From: Aplectana chamaeleonis
Taxonomy: Eukaryota > Nematoda > Chromadorea > Rhabditida > Cosmocercidae
Assembly: GCA_029168955.1 (NCBI GenBank)
Contig: JAPDOI010000902.1
Span: 1-64,000, forward strand
DNA: 64,000 bases
Reading direction: 5' to 3'
The first letter of the stretch is position 1. Each line of letters opens with the position of its first letter. The notes beneath the pieces are model-generated. The model made no database searches, had not been told where the DNA came from, and was given only the letters and a program-made list of their open reading frames with translations. Positions 34,087 through 45,000 of the stretch are shown here, in pieces. The position numbers and the translations under genes were made by a program.

Positions 34087-34640
34087 ACTGCCAGCTCTGT
34101 TAGTGAAGAAATGGTGCCTGGACACTCTTCCTAGCCGGATTTCGGACTAGTTTGAAACTGCTACCTCTAGTGGTGGATGTCCTCATTTTGAGAAAAGCGT
34201 TTGGCCGAAGGCCGGTGTGCCCATACAATATTTTATACATCATCAAAAGATCAAACCTTCTCCTTCTGCACGCCAGCGTTTCCAAATTGAATTTTGCGTT
34301 CCTAGCATTACTACTGGGTATGTTTTTCATAATTAAATCCCAAAAATCTTATCATTAACTTACGTGTGAAACTATTTTGTACCTTCTCCAACGCTTTAAT
34401 AGTAGGGACCTTATGAGGGTTTGATATCACAGTTCCATACTCAAGAAGGGGCCTCATATAGAATTTGTAGGCGTTCAAGAGCACCTTCTCGTCTCTAGTA
34501 GAGAGTGCCCTAAACAGGCAATACATAACCTTATTTGCCTTATTTGCTGACCATCTGAACCGAAGTAGCTTACGGATTACGAAAACCCAGGCTCCTAAGC
34601 AGATTTCCATTGCGAAATCACTCACATGTCGTTTCTCACC
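34087..34640 (-). mobile_element. CR1-like non-LTR retrotransposon, 3' fragment
   Basis: Minus-strand frames encode LGAWVFVIRKLLRFRWSANK, FRALSTRDEKVLLNAYKFY, MRPLLEYGTVISNPHK and ALEKVQNSFTRKLMIRFLG, then ETLACRRRRFDLLMMYKILY. These are the thumb and C-terminal segments of CR1-group reverse transcriptases, related to 2790-3640. 5'-truncated, with a frame break near 34311-34330. Confidence 0.82.
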
Positions 34641-35296
34641 TCAGTATCGATGCGTATTTCTGGTTACAGTGTGCATGGCACGCAACTACCAATAAGCTCT
34701 GGGTTGATTCACATAGCACAAATCTAGTGAAATCAACTAAAGCTAACTGATGAGTTTGCCGTGAGGAGGAATGGGATGAAAAGGTAGCCAGGAGATGGAA
34801 CACTCCAATGCGAAATACAGTAATACGCGAATCTATCCAACGGCGACACACCCCTCATGGTCCCGCGGGTGCCCAGCAGCCAAATGTTTTTGTTGTAGGT
34901 CTACTGGCGACTCATCCGCAACAACTTCTAGGGGAGAAAATATTCACGGTGGTTGGTAATTTTTCATTTTCACGTTTATTTTTGTTATTCTCCCTTTTTG
35001 TTTTTCTTCCTTGCATTCCAGTGATTTATATGATTGTTTGGTTTTCTAGGGTAGATCTGGTTTCATGCCGAAATCGATCGAATTCGGTATCAAACCGGAA
35101 CTATTCTTGAAAAAAAAACACATGAGGAGAATTACGAAACCAAACAGTCATGACAATTATTTGAATGAAAAAAAATCAGAAGAGAATCTCCAAAATGAAC
35201 GAGAATATGAAAATTTACTTACCATCGGGAATCCTTTCTGCCCTAGAAGTTGTTGCGACGGCATCTAGAAAAAATAATTAGCGTGCATGTATGATC

Positions 35297-35432
35297 CATC
35301 ACTCATCGAGAGATCGCCGCGTCGACCACAAGTGGCACGCACGCAAGCGAGGAGGTAATGATCCCATCACTAGCTCCTCGCTTGCGTGGGTGCCACATGG
35401 GTTCGACGCGCCGCTCTCTCGACCAGTGATCG
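35297..35432. repeat. Short hairpin element
   Basis: Arms of about 57 bp (35297-35353 and 35373-35432) are complementary, including GCAAGCGAGGAG/CTCCTCGCTTGC and CATCACTCATCGAGAG/CTCTCGACCAGTGATCG. Likely a MITE or foldback remnant. Confidence 0.8.
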
Positions 35433-37631
35433 ACGATAGATATAACGGTTTGAAGAAGTTATAAATACGAGAAAGTCGAAGTCAGCGGGCTGGGAAATTG
35501 TCTTAAAATAGCGGGGAATGAGGTGGTGGAGTCGTTCAATCCAAAAACAACTCAAAAATATATGTCGCTGCTTTTGGGCGATCGGTATCGAGATGGTGGA
35601 CTGCCGGTGCGCCCCGAAACCACCCTATCTAGAACCTACAGCGCCCCGGGTCGGCCGTGTGGCCATCCCACCATCAAATGTGCCCCGGATCACCCGTGAA
35701 GCGCCGCGGACCGTCCGGAAAGCTCATATGCCGCCGCGGACGAGCCGTGAGTTTGTCTGAGTAAAAATCACCCATCCCATGCGGGCGGTCGCGTCGCGTC
35801 GTGGTATTGCAGCGCGCTTTCTCGTCGCTGCAGTGCTTTCTCTTGCCTTTTCTCAATCTATCGTTGGACAAGAGCTTAAATCACACGATACTTGTTCCTT
35901 TATATAAGAAGCTGTAAACGAATGGATGAATTGGTGAACTTGAGGAATAAGAGCAATGAGAATTGCGAGAATCTGTCTTCCGGCCAGCGATACCTCTCAC
36001 CTTATCATGCGAATTCCATCGGCGAATAGTCAGCTTACCAAGATTATTACGATGTACCATAGCTTAGTGTGACCATCTTTACGCTCTTTGGTTGAGTGCG
36101 AAAAGAAAGCGGAATACGATGCTTCTGCTAGGCATTATTGGCCTCCTCAATTGTGATGTATACTTACAAGCTTGCTGAATCACAATATTCTCGCAAAGAA
36201 TTTAGCTGTCTCCCAGTACGAGCTCATTGTTTGAAAACCCTTCTTTGGTTGAATGAATTTTGGAAACACAGGTCCGGTTCAATCAACACATAAGATTGTT
36301 CGAGAAAAATTTTGCACCCATGTCGAGGTTACGCCTATGCAGTTTTACATTTGATTACCGTAACTAACCGTAATCCTTGAGGTGCAAAAGGCTATAGTAT
36401 AGTGCCCAGTTGATTTGATAACAATACTGGTATAATATACTATACTGTAGACGTGATGATATACTTAAACACAGGGTCCAGAAGTATACTTGTTATCCGA
36501 AGATAATTCTTCGGATAATGGATCAATTCACATAATGCTATTTTTCCAATGATTCGGGTACGGATATCCGGTCGGATAATCTCGGATAACAAAGTTGAGG
36601 AACGGTGAAAAATTAACCAGGTATACAACGCAAGCCTTTGGAAACACCCATGATTGACAAACAGCGGTACTTCATTGCTGTTGCAGCATGTTAGCATACA
36701 AACTTCAAGCTTCATATATGCATATTAATAAAAATACGTAAACAAATCTTCAGTTACTATATCTTCGTTGCGAGATACAGTATTATCCATACACAGGTTT
36801 GATTCCGGACAACTAGCTAATAAAAAGTATGCAAATCAACTATACAAAAAAACTTCTACTTTGACTAACTAGCCACTTGGTATCTGAATCTGGGATATCT
36901 GGTCGGATATACGAAAAGGATTTACTCGGATACTAAGTATATCCAGCAGGCCGTTGTCCTATTCGTCCAAACAGCTATGGTCCTAACTTGGTAACCAAAG
37001 TTCTCGAGAAAAGGACAGAAGATTTTTACGTCCTACCATCAGTGAATTTTCTTGCCCATTTTGAAAGCCGAAACTTCAAAGAGAAAGTTTCAACTTTTGC
37101 AACTTTCCCCTTTGTTTTTGTAGTTTTTGCATTAACCACTACTCTCCTGACTCAAAAAACTCATGGGATTGAACTTAATCTCTACATTCAAGGCCATACC
37201 CGACATTTTCAATTTCGGTTAGACTTTTTCACGTCCTTCAAACCATGAGTTTTTTTTTTGGGATTTGAGATCTCAGCCATTGTCCTGCGGGACTGCAACC
37301 GCTTGAGCCTATTTGAAAGTTCGAAGGTTGCCTCCATTTTCAGAGAAAACCTTGGCTCATTCATTCATTCATTCAACGACTTTATTGTGGAAATAAAGAA
37401 ACATACATATACACGTATGTGAATGAGATTCTTTGTTAAAGTAAAAAAAGATGCATAACAATGGCAGAAGTGAGAAGGGGACAAAATATGATTTTTTTTG
37501 CAGAGGAATTTTTTTTACAATTCGAATGACATCTTGTCTCAAGATACTTGAGGCCACCGCTTCTGGGACAAAGAAAAGCACAACAAGCTGGAAAAACCCG
37601 TCACATTAGATTATTAGTAATACCCTTTTAA

Positions 37632-38015
37632 TCAGAGTGGACGCTCACTCGTTCCTTGTAATGACCTGAGATCGTACTTGGATAATCTACTTCGAAAGAT
37701 AGAAAAGTTTCCGGATTCAGCGATTTCTGCAGGCAAATTGTTCCAAGTTCTGACAACCCTGAACGCAAAGGAATTCAATATGCTGCCTTTAGAGGTGAAT
37801 TTCCGTTCAAGTTGGAATCCATGTTTGCGAGAACGGACATGGTGGCGAGTAAACACGAAAAGGCTGTCAAAGGGAATGTCGCAAAAACCATGCACGATCT
37901 TATAACACAGATGTAAATCAAATTCAGCTCTGCGATATCGTAGGGTATTTAACCCTAGCATATCCAAACGAGCTGCATAATCTGGAACTTCTCTGTTTGG
38001 GAATCCTTTGCGCAC
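37632..38015 (-). CDS. C-terminal segment of CR1-like reverse transcriptase protein
   Basis: A frame of 127 codons. VPDYAARLDMLGLNTLRYRR, FDLHLCYKIVHGF, then HHVRSRKHGFQLERKF, NSFAFRVVRTWNNLPAEI and FRSRLSKYDL, ending with a stop at 37632. This is the region after the thumb in nematode CR1-group elements. It directly follows the endonuclease linker because the polymerase core is deleted. Confidence 0.85.
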   Translation of the reverse strand: MRKGFPNREVPDYAARLDMLGLNTLRYRRAEFDLHLCYKIVHGFCDIPFDSLFVFTRHHVRSRKHGFQLERKFTSKGSILNSFAFRVVRTWNNLPAEIAESGNFSIFRSRLSKYDLRSLQGTSERPL

Positions 38016-38039
38016 TTATTGAAGGCCACCCGTCCACCC

Positions 38040-38971
38040 GGTTTAAAGCGATCTCGCCATAGGAAATGCTTCCTAGCACCCAATTTTTGCAAATGCGGTG
38101 AGAAGTTTTTGGACTTATGGCCGCCTTTTTGAAGGGGGACGCATTTTTCTACTACGAAGTGAACGTATGAGATAAAGGCTTCATACATTTCATTTATGCT
38201 CAGGCAGTCCGAAAAGCATATATCCCAGTCCATATCCAATAGATAAAGATTGACATGGTCCCAATTTGCCCTACGGAAATCCAATTTTTTGTTGTTTGGC
38301 TAACGTCGGATTCAAAACTCAATTTTGAAGGTTATGCTACAGTGGTCACTCGTGGAAAAGTTCGGTTGAAGTTCCCATTCAGAGATCAAAGTGAGGTCAT
38401 TACACAGGAGCAAGTCGAGCACGTACTTCCCGTGCGTGGGATCGGAATTCAAAACAAGACAAACCAGAATTGATGAGGAAATGTTCAAAGGAAGCAGTAA
38501 AACACATACCAGAGTCTTCAGGAGAAAATGGATAATTGAAATCACCAACAGCTACTGAAGGGGCACTGCACAGTACACCAGTCTGCTATAGTCTCGAGCA
38601 TCTCGGTGGAATCTTGGCTACTCGTTGCAGGCCTTCGGTAGGCTGCAATTAAAACGAAAGCAGGAACCTAATTCCGAAACAACATCGAGAAACATAAGCT
38701 CACAATGGAAATTGAACGATCTATGCCCATAATCTACTATTTTAATACCCTTCTTCACAATAACCGCTACTCCACCACCGGCAGTACCCGATACACAATC
38801 ACACCTATCGACTACATAGGAATGGGATGGCGCTATTAGAGCATACGGGTCGCCCTCAGTAAGCCATGTCTCGCATATAACGACAACATTTGCAGATGAG
38901 AATTCGAGTAAAGTGTGTAAAAAGTCAAGTTTATTTCTGATCGAGCGAGCGTTGAAATAAATAGAGTTCAA
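38040..38971 (-). pseudogene. APE-type endonuclease of CR1-like element
   Basis: Starts NSIYFNARSIRNKLDFLHTL and NVVVICETWL (catalytic Glu of the ETWL motif), then GGGVAVIVKKG. Later segments in shifted frames have LDLLLCNDLTLISEW and TSDHCSITFKIEF (the SDH motif). The linker KLGARKHFLWRDRFKPGG precedes the internal deletion. Confidence 0.85.
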
Positions 38972-39142
38972 AGACTTATAAGCTTTTGAGGGCGGTCCGG
39001 ACTCCCCGTCATTTCACATGTCAAGCGAAGGAGAGTACCGGGAGGGGTGAGCCGCCCGGGGAGGCGGAGAACACTGCGATGAAGCAGCGTTGACCTCCAC
39101 CGACGGCTCAGCCTCCCCTTTTTGGGATGGCACTCTTGCTCA

Positions 39143-39739
39143 TCACTTGGCCACGATAAATGACGGCGGTGTCGTCGACCTTGCGAGCGTCTCGTAATTT
39201 GGCGCGTAGTTCAGAAGAGTAAGAGGGCCTAACATAAACACGGCTGTAGCTCCGTCCTTGGACTTCAGATTGTGGCTGGTGCGTAGTAATTGGATGGCAT
39301 CGTGATGATTACTAAATGCCACTTTTGATCGGTCGGCGCTTGCTCTCATCGTACACTCCCATGCGGTAGACATGAGTAGGTACTGCATCAACTTGGAGCA
39401 GGTCCAAGATCGCTGATACAGTTTCTACATCGGCCTGCCTTCTATCACGCGGTTGGAGCTCGGTTTCCTCATTAACACCCATTATTACGACCTCAGAATT
39501 CTTCACCTGTGAATTAGCCGCCGGGACGGCACTCGAACGCTGGTCACCGACGGCAGTAGGTGGAGAAGTTCCACTCTTCATCGCCGCGATCTCGGCCATA
39601 GCATCGCAGAACGTTCGGAGCACACAGGTTGAAGAGCACCAGAGCTCGCCTTCGCGCTCAGCTCCGCCAGACCAGCCATAGCGTCTTTCACGGCTTGATC
39701 AACCATTCTGGCCAGTTCTTCCTTCTGCTTCTGTTGCAT
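39143..39739 (-). pseudogene. ORF1 protein of CR1-like element, frameshifted
   Basis: Starts MQQKQKEELARMVDQAV (coiled-coil-like, 39739 to about 39630). It then continues in a second frame with VVIMGVNEETELQPRDRRQ, DVETVSAILDLLQVDAVP and HVYRMG (39535-39350), the pattern of RRM-bearing ORF1 proteins. A third frame has KVAFSNHHDAIQLLRTSHNL (to 39143). An RNA-binding chaperone role is known for such ORF1 proteins. At least two frameshifts. Confidence 0.75.
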
Positions 39740-39757
39740 CTTTCGAAAGCGTGATAC

Positions 39758-39779
39758 CTCAAACTTGGGTAATTAGACC
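39758..39779 (-). other. SL1 spliced-leader sequence, 21/22 match
   Basis: The minus strand reads GGTCTAATTACC followed by CAAGTTTGAG. Nematode SL1 has T instead of C at the fourth base; the other 21 positions are identical. It is followed directly by GTATCACGC, an 18-nt leader and ATG. It marks the extreme 5' end of the retrotransposon. Confidence 0.9.
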
Positions 39780-40030
39780 GCTTGGTTGCCGTTGCTATTA
39801 TTTTCTCGAAAGCCAAATGTCTTCACGCCGGTTCCATGCAACGATCCTGTTTCTGTGCTAGTTCAGCGGTGTTCGTAAGCGTACTCGCTTATAGGAAATA
39901 TGCACTACACTGTGAGTAGTTGAGGCGATATCGAATACAGGCGAGAAAGTACTTTGCAGTGAAGAGAAAGCGCGCTGCAATGCGACGCCGCGACGCGACT
40001 GCCCGCATGGGATGGGTGATTCTTAGACAC

Positions 40031-41619
40031 GATCCCTTTCGAGACCACTCATATAGTCGGTGGTACTCGGACGCCGCCGATGCGGAGCTCGGACGCTCCC
40101 ACAGCGACGTCTGGCCTGGAGGACGGGCGCTCACCGGCCACAGAGCCTTCTCGGACGCCGACTTCTACCAAATTTTGGCGGCGAGCGCCCCTTCACGCTA
40201 TTGTAGCCCGTCGGTTTTTCGTGATGCTTCATGACGAAGCGCTAAAGTTGTTATGAAACAAGCCGTAAGGCCTATTTCCTACAAAATTTGCCTAGGAGGC
40301 TTCAGCCCCCCAGGCCTCCCTTCCTTTTTGGGTCATCTCGGCAATATCGAGACTTTGCTTTGCCCTTTAACGACCATCAATTGGCCGACCACCTAACCCC
40401 ACGCGTTCTGTATACAGCGCGGGTTTGCACTAATCCTTCAACATGTACTCTCGTGTTGGTCGCTTGAAGGTTGTTGGTCTGCGTCCGGGAAAATCGACAT
40501 AGCCGTCTCGCTAGGGGAGCTACCGGTCTGCGTCTCTCATCCCGCTCACTTCAAGGTGCGCTCACCGGACACGACAACTAGAAGTCGGCGTCCGAGTACC
40601 ACCGACTGTCTGAGAATATACACGCGAAATCCTGTTTCTGATCTGTGTATAACGCTAAGTTTCAGTGCTTGGAAGGCAGCAACCTGGACGAGTTTCAACG
40701 TAATCAAATTTAAAACAGAGGGTTCCACCGGAAGCGCGCGCCTGCGTTGCGTCGTCGTATTGTAGCGCGTTTTCTCGACTTTTCAGTGCCAGTTCTCGCT
40801 TGTGCAGTAATTGGACTTGGTGACTGGGAGTAGAAGAACTTCTGGGTGGCGGACGTTTAGGCTGAGATCAGCGTAGACACGTAGGGGCAGCTATTCCTTC
40901 TGTCTGTCATTAAATGTCATAAATATGCAGAACTGAGAAGTGAAAAGTTATCGCATAATTAAATACATGAATAAATAACGCCTGGAACTGAAAAGTATGA
41001 AACGCATTCGTTGATTCTCAAGTAATAACTAGATTTCCACTCTCTTTTCGTCCGGTTTGCGCTCTATCTTGTTGGCATAAACGTCCCAAACTCCGAGGAT
41101 GAGTGAAAACTTCCTGCAAATTTGACAGAGATTCCTTTCTGACATCTGAAAAAGACAGTTTTCTGAGATAACGATGTTTAAAAAAACTTTCCCAGGATGT
41201 TACACAGTTTTTTCAGTCTTACGCATTGGGTCACTCTCCAACCAGGTTTTTTGTTCACAGATTCGAGCCTGACGTATTCATCTTCTCTCCCCCCATTTCA
41301 ATTGCAGCGCTACGCTCAAGATTTTGACACTTTGTGAAAATCTGGCCGATGTTTTCGAGAACATGAACTTTGTGAAAGATTTGAAAATTCTTTACCTTGA
41401 TGACACAAAATTTTAAATTAAGAATTAGAACCCTTCCTTCGACTGTGCGCCCTTTTCAGAGTAGATTGAAGAATGGAATTTTTGAGTGCTCATTCTCAGG
41501 AGACCAGGGTATTCCACTTCCACGAGCACTGGAGACATGAAGAAACCATGTCTGATTGACACTCCGATACACTTTCTCAAATCATATTTCAGCACCTCTT
41601 TATCGCTGTCCAGGCTCAG
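40031..41619. other. No gene recognised
   Basis: About 1.6 kb. It contains the third copy of the GCGTCGTCGTATTGTAGCGCG-type block at 40740-40795, related to 35790-35850. Otherwise short overlapping frames only. Confidence 0.4.
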
Positions 41620-42966
41620 GCTCAGCGGTGGTCCGGGTCGTCCTGAACAACGACCCCCCCTTGAGAGGGACATTTTTTCGGCCAAAAACGACCCTCTAGG
41701 AATGGTGAAAAAATTGGTAGACTTTACTGACTCGTTTCATTTTAGAGGTTTTTTTCAATTTTTGGGGCCTCACCATTCCAAAGTGGATGAATAGCGTTCC
41801 ATGCGCTGCCGATATTAAAAAAATTCAGTCAGATGAAAACCTGAAAAGCATATCAAAATCCGGGAAAACCTTCGCTCTCCGTTTTTGGCCACGGTGGTCC
41901 GTTGGTGCTTTCGGACCACCGTGGGACCATCGCACATTTGACCGGCCATAACTCGGCTCAAAATCGATTTCATGAGCTTATCTCCGGACGTTAACACTTT
42001 CTAACAACTGTCTACAGTTTTCACTCTTGCACTAGGTCGTGTATATAGACGACCCTTTTTCGATTTTTGGGCCGATTTTTTCTGTCCGGAGGGGGGTAGG
42101 TGAAATTCAGTTTTTGAAAAGAGGTATTTTCTCGCCTATCTAGAAATAATTTTTGGAACATTTCCAGTCGATTGGTACCCTCGTTCCGGGTCCTTTTTTT
42201 GCAAAGCTGACATCCGGCCATTTCAAGACTTCATTTCGGCTTGCACAATTTTGAACTTGTTTCTATTTTTCGAGTGTTAAGGTTTCGAATGGTGACGAGG
42301 ATGTTGTGTGCTATCTTCCTAAAGTTTCGGAGCGAGAAATGGCAATCGTGTGTTACTTTTCGGAATATTTTTCCTCCTCTGAGAGCTTCAGCACCCAAAG
42401 GTTCAGGGTGTTATGTGAACCAAACAGAGAAAAGCTCTAGACGATTCAGCTACAGTTTTAGTTTCGCTACCGACCTGAATTTCTGGTCACGGTCTGCCCC
42501 AGAATACGGATGATGAGCTTCGACCTAATGCAGAAAATATTTGCGGACCTTATGCAAAGTGTGCAAAAAAGAAGTGGGAACAGTATGAGGACATTCACAC
42601 AATGATAGCTCAATTGCTGAAGCTTGCGACAACGTTGTAGGACCTAACGGAGATAGACGAGGTAGAACTTGCAATGCCGAAAATTCCGTAAGCTCCAGAT
42701 AATTTTCACGAGGAGATGTTCCAGAAAGCCGTGTCAATCTCATGTTTTACCACAGAATGCGGCAAAATTTCTTTGCATGGACGATGACTTCATACCAAGC
42801 TTTCGATCCTACCTCGTATATGGTATCGCTGCCAAGGAAGCTCTATCGTTTTCTAAACAGTTCTTTTTTATTGTGATGGCAATGAAGTGTGATGCGACGC
42901 CTGCTTAATCGCATTACGATCCCACATGCCAAGCGTATGGTCAAGAATTCGCCCAGCACATGAAGT

Positions 42967-43642
42967 TTGATTGGCTCAAATATTCAATGGGAAACAACCT
43001 CCCTTTCTCTGTTGGCCGACGGCATTACCGACACCGATCGCAAATGGATTGTGTTTCTGATAAGGTTTATCTCACCCTCCTACACACCCGTAACTTTCCA
43101 CTTCTCTTTAGTAGAAACGGAAATCGAAAGTCCGGAGACTTCGTCGACGCATTCAAGAATTTTCTAATTGAGGAGGATTCATGGGCAGACATGCAAAATG
43201 GTCTTTCTCACAAGCCCTTCGCGTTTGCCATAATAAAGGTGATGGCCCCGTCTGCCGACGGTGCATCTGTGATGACAGGGCACATAAACGGCATTCATGC
43301 AAGACTTCAGCGCATAGTAGATGACGAGACAACACTCGATAGAAATATGAGAACAGGTGCGAACCCAACATGATTAAAAGAAATATTAGGTATCAAAATA
43401 TGTATTGTTTTAGATTTTTTCTCAGCGTCTACGCAGCACATACACTGAATTCCGTCGTAACTGCTCAGAACAACTACGCGTATCGGCTCGCTCAGGAACA
43501 AATGAACTTTTCGTACCTCAAAATGGGGGCGCTACATCGGGTCCGTTGGTCGGCCAGCATGCAGCAAGCGCTAGCAAAGATCCTACACGACTACCCTTTT
43601 GATGGGGAGCCTTCAAGCCTTGGCGAACGAAGATACAACTGA
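42967..43642 (+). pseudogene. hAT-type transposase (DUF4371-like) remnant
   Basis: Three pieces in order. IQWETTSLSLLADGITDTDR and VFLIRFISPSYTPVTFHF come first (42970-43120). Next is FKNFLIEEDSWADM, then APSADGASVMTGHINGIHAR in another frame (43150-43310). Then VYAAHTLNSVVTAQNNYAYR (43429-43490). This matches the catalytic part of hAT transposases of the zinc-finger-862-like group, where an Asp in LxDxxTD and the SDGASVM and H..AHxLN motifs recur. The second and third pieces are separated by about 74 bp with a plausible donor (AG/GTGCGA, 43354) and acceptor (TTTTTCTCAG, 43427), but the phases do not match, and there is a frameshift at about 43120. Upstream (42700-42960) and downstream (43808-44090) frames may belong to it. 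Confidence 0.65.
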
Positions 43643-44634
43643 AAGTATCAAAGCAAGAGCTGTGGCTGCTGCGTGGACGGGCGCACGTTTCTAATCCTTC
43701 ACCACGTGAGCCACACACTATTCCAGCTGACATTATTTTCAGAGGAACTACAGTAAGAAGAAGGTCTCATAGTATAATATGAGTCTCGCTGGCGCTATTT
43801 CGACCACATGATGGGAGGCAAGGGCGGCAAGATGGCGAATGTTGCACAAAGATTATCGAGAGACAATAACGTTTTGAAAAGGAAGAATCCCTTGAGCTTA
43901 AGATTCGAAAGTGTGAGCACAGGGTCTCTCTATCAGTACTATACCTCTTTTGAAGGCTCAATGTCTGAGTATCTGCTGTGTTATGACGCTAAGACATTTA
44001 AGGGCCTTAGTGGACCGACGTCGCAAAGCCATGAAACGCTCTCAATTTTTGAGTCCCGAAACGTAAAGCCAGAAAATCGGAGATGAGGAGTCACACTCCA
44101 TGAAAGAGACCAAGGCAACGCTCATCGTTACACCGAATACATTACCTTTGACATCGATGCTCTCAGCCATCGAGCCTTGGGTAAAGTGTATAACGAAGGG
44201 GCATCTGTTGCTCTGGTTAGCACCCACATGGTCTCCGGAGCATTGACAACTCGGCATGCGGGATGTTTGAGTCAGTATGATGAGCGCAGAGGACGAAAAG
44301 AAAGGCGCTGCCAGCTGGCCTGGCACTCTCTCGGCCGGCAAAAGTGCAAACTGGCTATCTCTGCGTCTCCGCGGAGAGAGTCATTTACAGCTTTTTTACT
44401 GTGCAGTACAGGGATGGGGGCTATCCGAGTTTTGAAGGGGAGAAGCACTCAGAATTCCAGAAAGAAGTGAAAGGTACAGCTCTCAGAAATCGAAGGATTT
44501 CGATGGAGTCTCTAGGGAAGCAATGACTGTAAGATATGTGGTTTGGAAGAAACTTTCTATTTCATGATTAAATCTTGAGTGCTCCCGCCAACAAAGTTTG
44601 CACACAGGGCTGGATCTCTGGAACATCTGGTTCT

Positions 44635-45000
44635 AAATCAATCCGCTGAAAGACATTGTAGGCTGTGCTTTTTGATGGGGTGGGATAGGGAACCGGTTAA
44701 CAAGTTGGTTACCTACTAATTATCGAATGAATCTTTGATATACCCCTTCTTTCCTCGCTACTCGCAGTCGTCGATGCGACGCGGTTGTTTTTCAAAGAAT
44801 TCAACTATGAAAATGTAGAAATCGTTCTCAAGATCGCACTTCTATTATAGTGTTACAGGGAACTGCTAATAACAATGGAGGTTAGATTTCTAAATCAAAT
44901 CGCTAAAACACATTTCCAGCCGTGCTTTTTCGATGGGGTGGGATAGGGGAACTAGTTAAGAAGTTGGTCACTTACTGTTTATAAATTAAACGATACCGAT
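44635..45000. repeat. Diverged direct repeat, about 250-bp spacing
   Basis: 44635-44750 and 44885-45000 are similar, with CTAAATCAATCCGCT/CTAAATCAAATCGCT and TGCTTTTTGATGGGGTGGGA / TGCTTTTTCGATGGGGTGGG plus GTTAACAAGTTGGTTAC/GTTAAGAAGTTGGTCAC. Function unknown. Confidence 0.85.

Larger units (their letters stand above)
33467..34920. repeat. Foldback pair around a CR1-like fragment
   Basis: The left arm (33467-33586) is the near-exact complement of the right arm (34799-34920). Shared blocks are GGCTGCTGGGCACCCGCGGG, CATGAGGGGTGTGTCGCCG and TTGGATAGATTCGCG. The spacer contains the non-LTR fragment at 34087-34640 and a 46-bp tandem duplication. Confidence 0.88.
37357..39779 (-). mobile_element. 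CR1-like non-LTR retrotransposon with SL1 at its 5' end, RT deleted
   Basis: Read 5' to 3' on the minus strand: an SL1 copy (39779-39758), an 18-nt leader, ATG at 39739, ORF1 (to about 39143), endonuclease (38971 to about 38040), a jump to the C-terminal segment after the reverse transcriptase (about 38015-37632), 3' UTR, AATAAA near 37383 and a (TGAA)n tail at 37357-37375. The reverse transcriptase core (roughly 1.2 kb expected) is missing. The 5-bp string CCAAG occurs just outside both ends, a possible but weak TSD. (TGAA)-type tails and this ORF1/endonuclease layout fit CR1-group elements. Confidence 0.88.
35763..40030. repeat. Inverted repeat pair flanking the SL1-headed retrotransposon
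   Basis: 35763-35850 and 39945-40030 are inverted copies. Shared blocks are AATCACCCATCCCATGCGGG, TCGCGTCGCG and TTGCAGCGCGCTTTCTC. A third, direct copy of part of this is at 40740-40795. The space between includes 36,000-37,350, where I see no gene, and the non-LTR element at 37357-39779. Confidence 0.75.

Noticed and set aside
36480..36945. Cluster of CGGATAA/TATCCGA strings
   Set aside because: Irregular spacing and no paired arms; not convincing as a repeat element.
39758..39779. Element as a NeSL-type SL-gene-specific retrotransposon
   Set aside because: NeSL elements carry a restriction-like endonuclease; this one has an APE-type endonuclease, and SL1 is at its 5' end ahead of ORF1.
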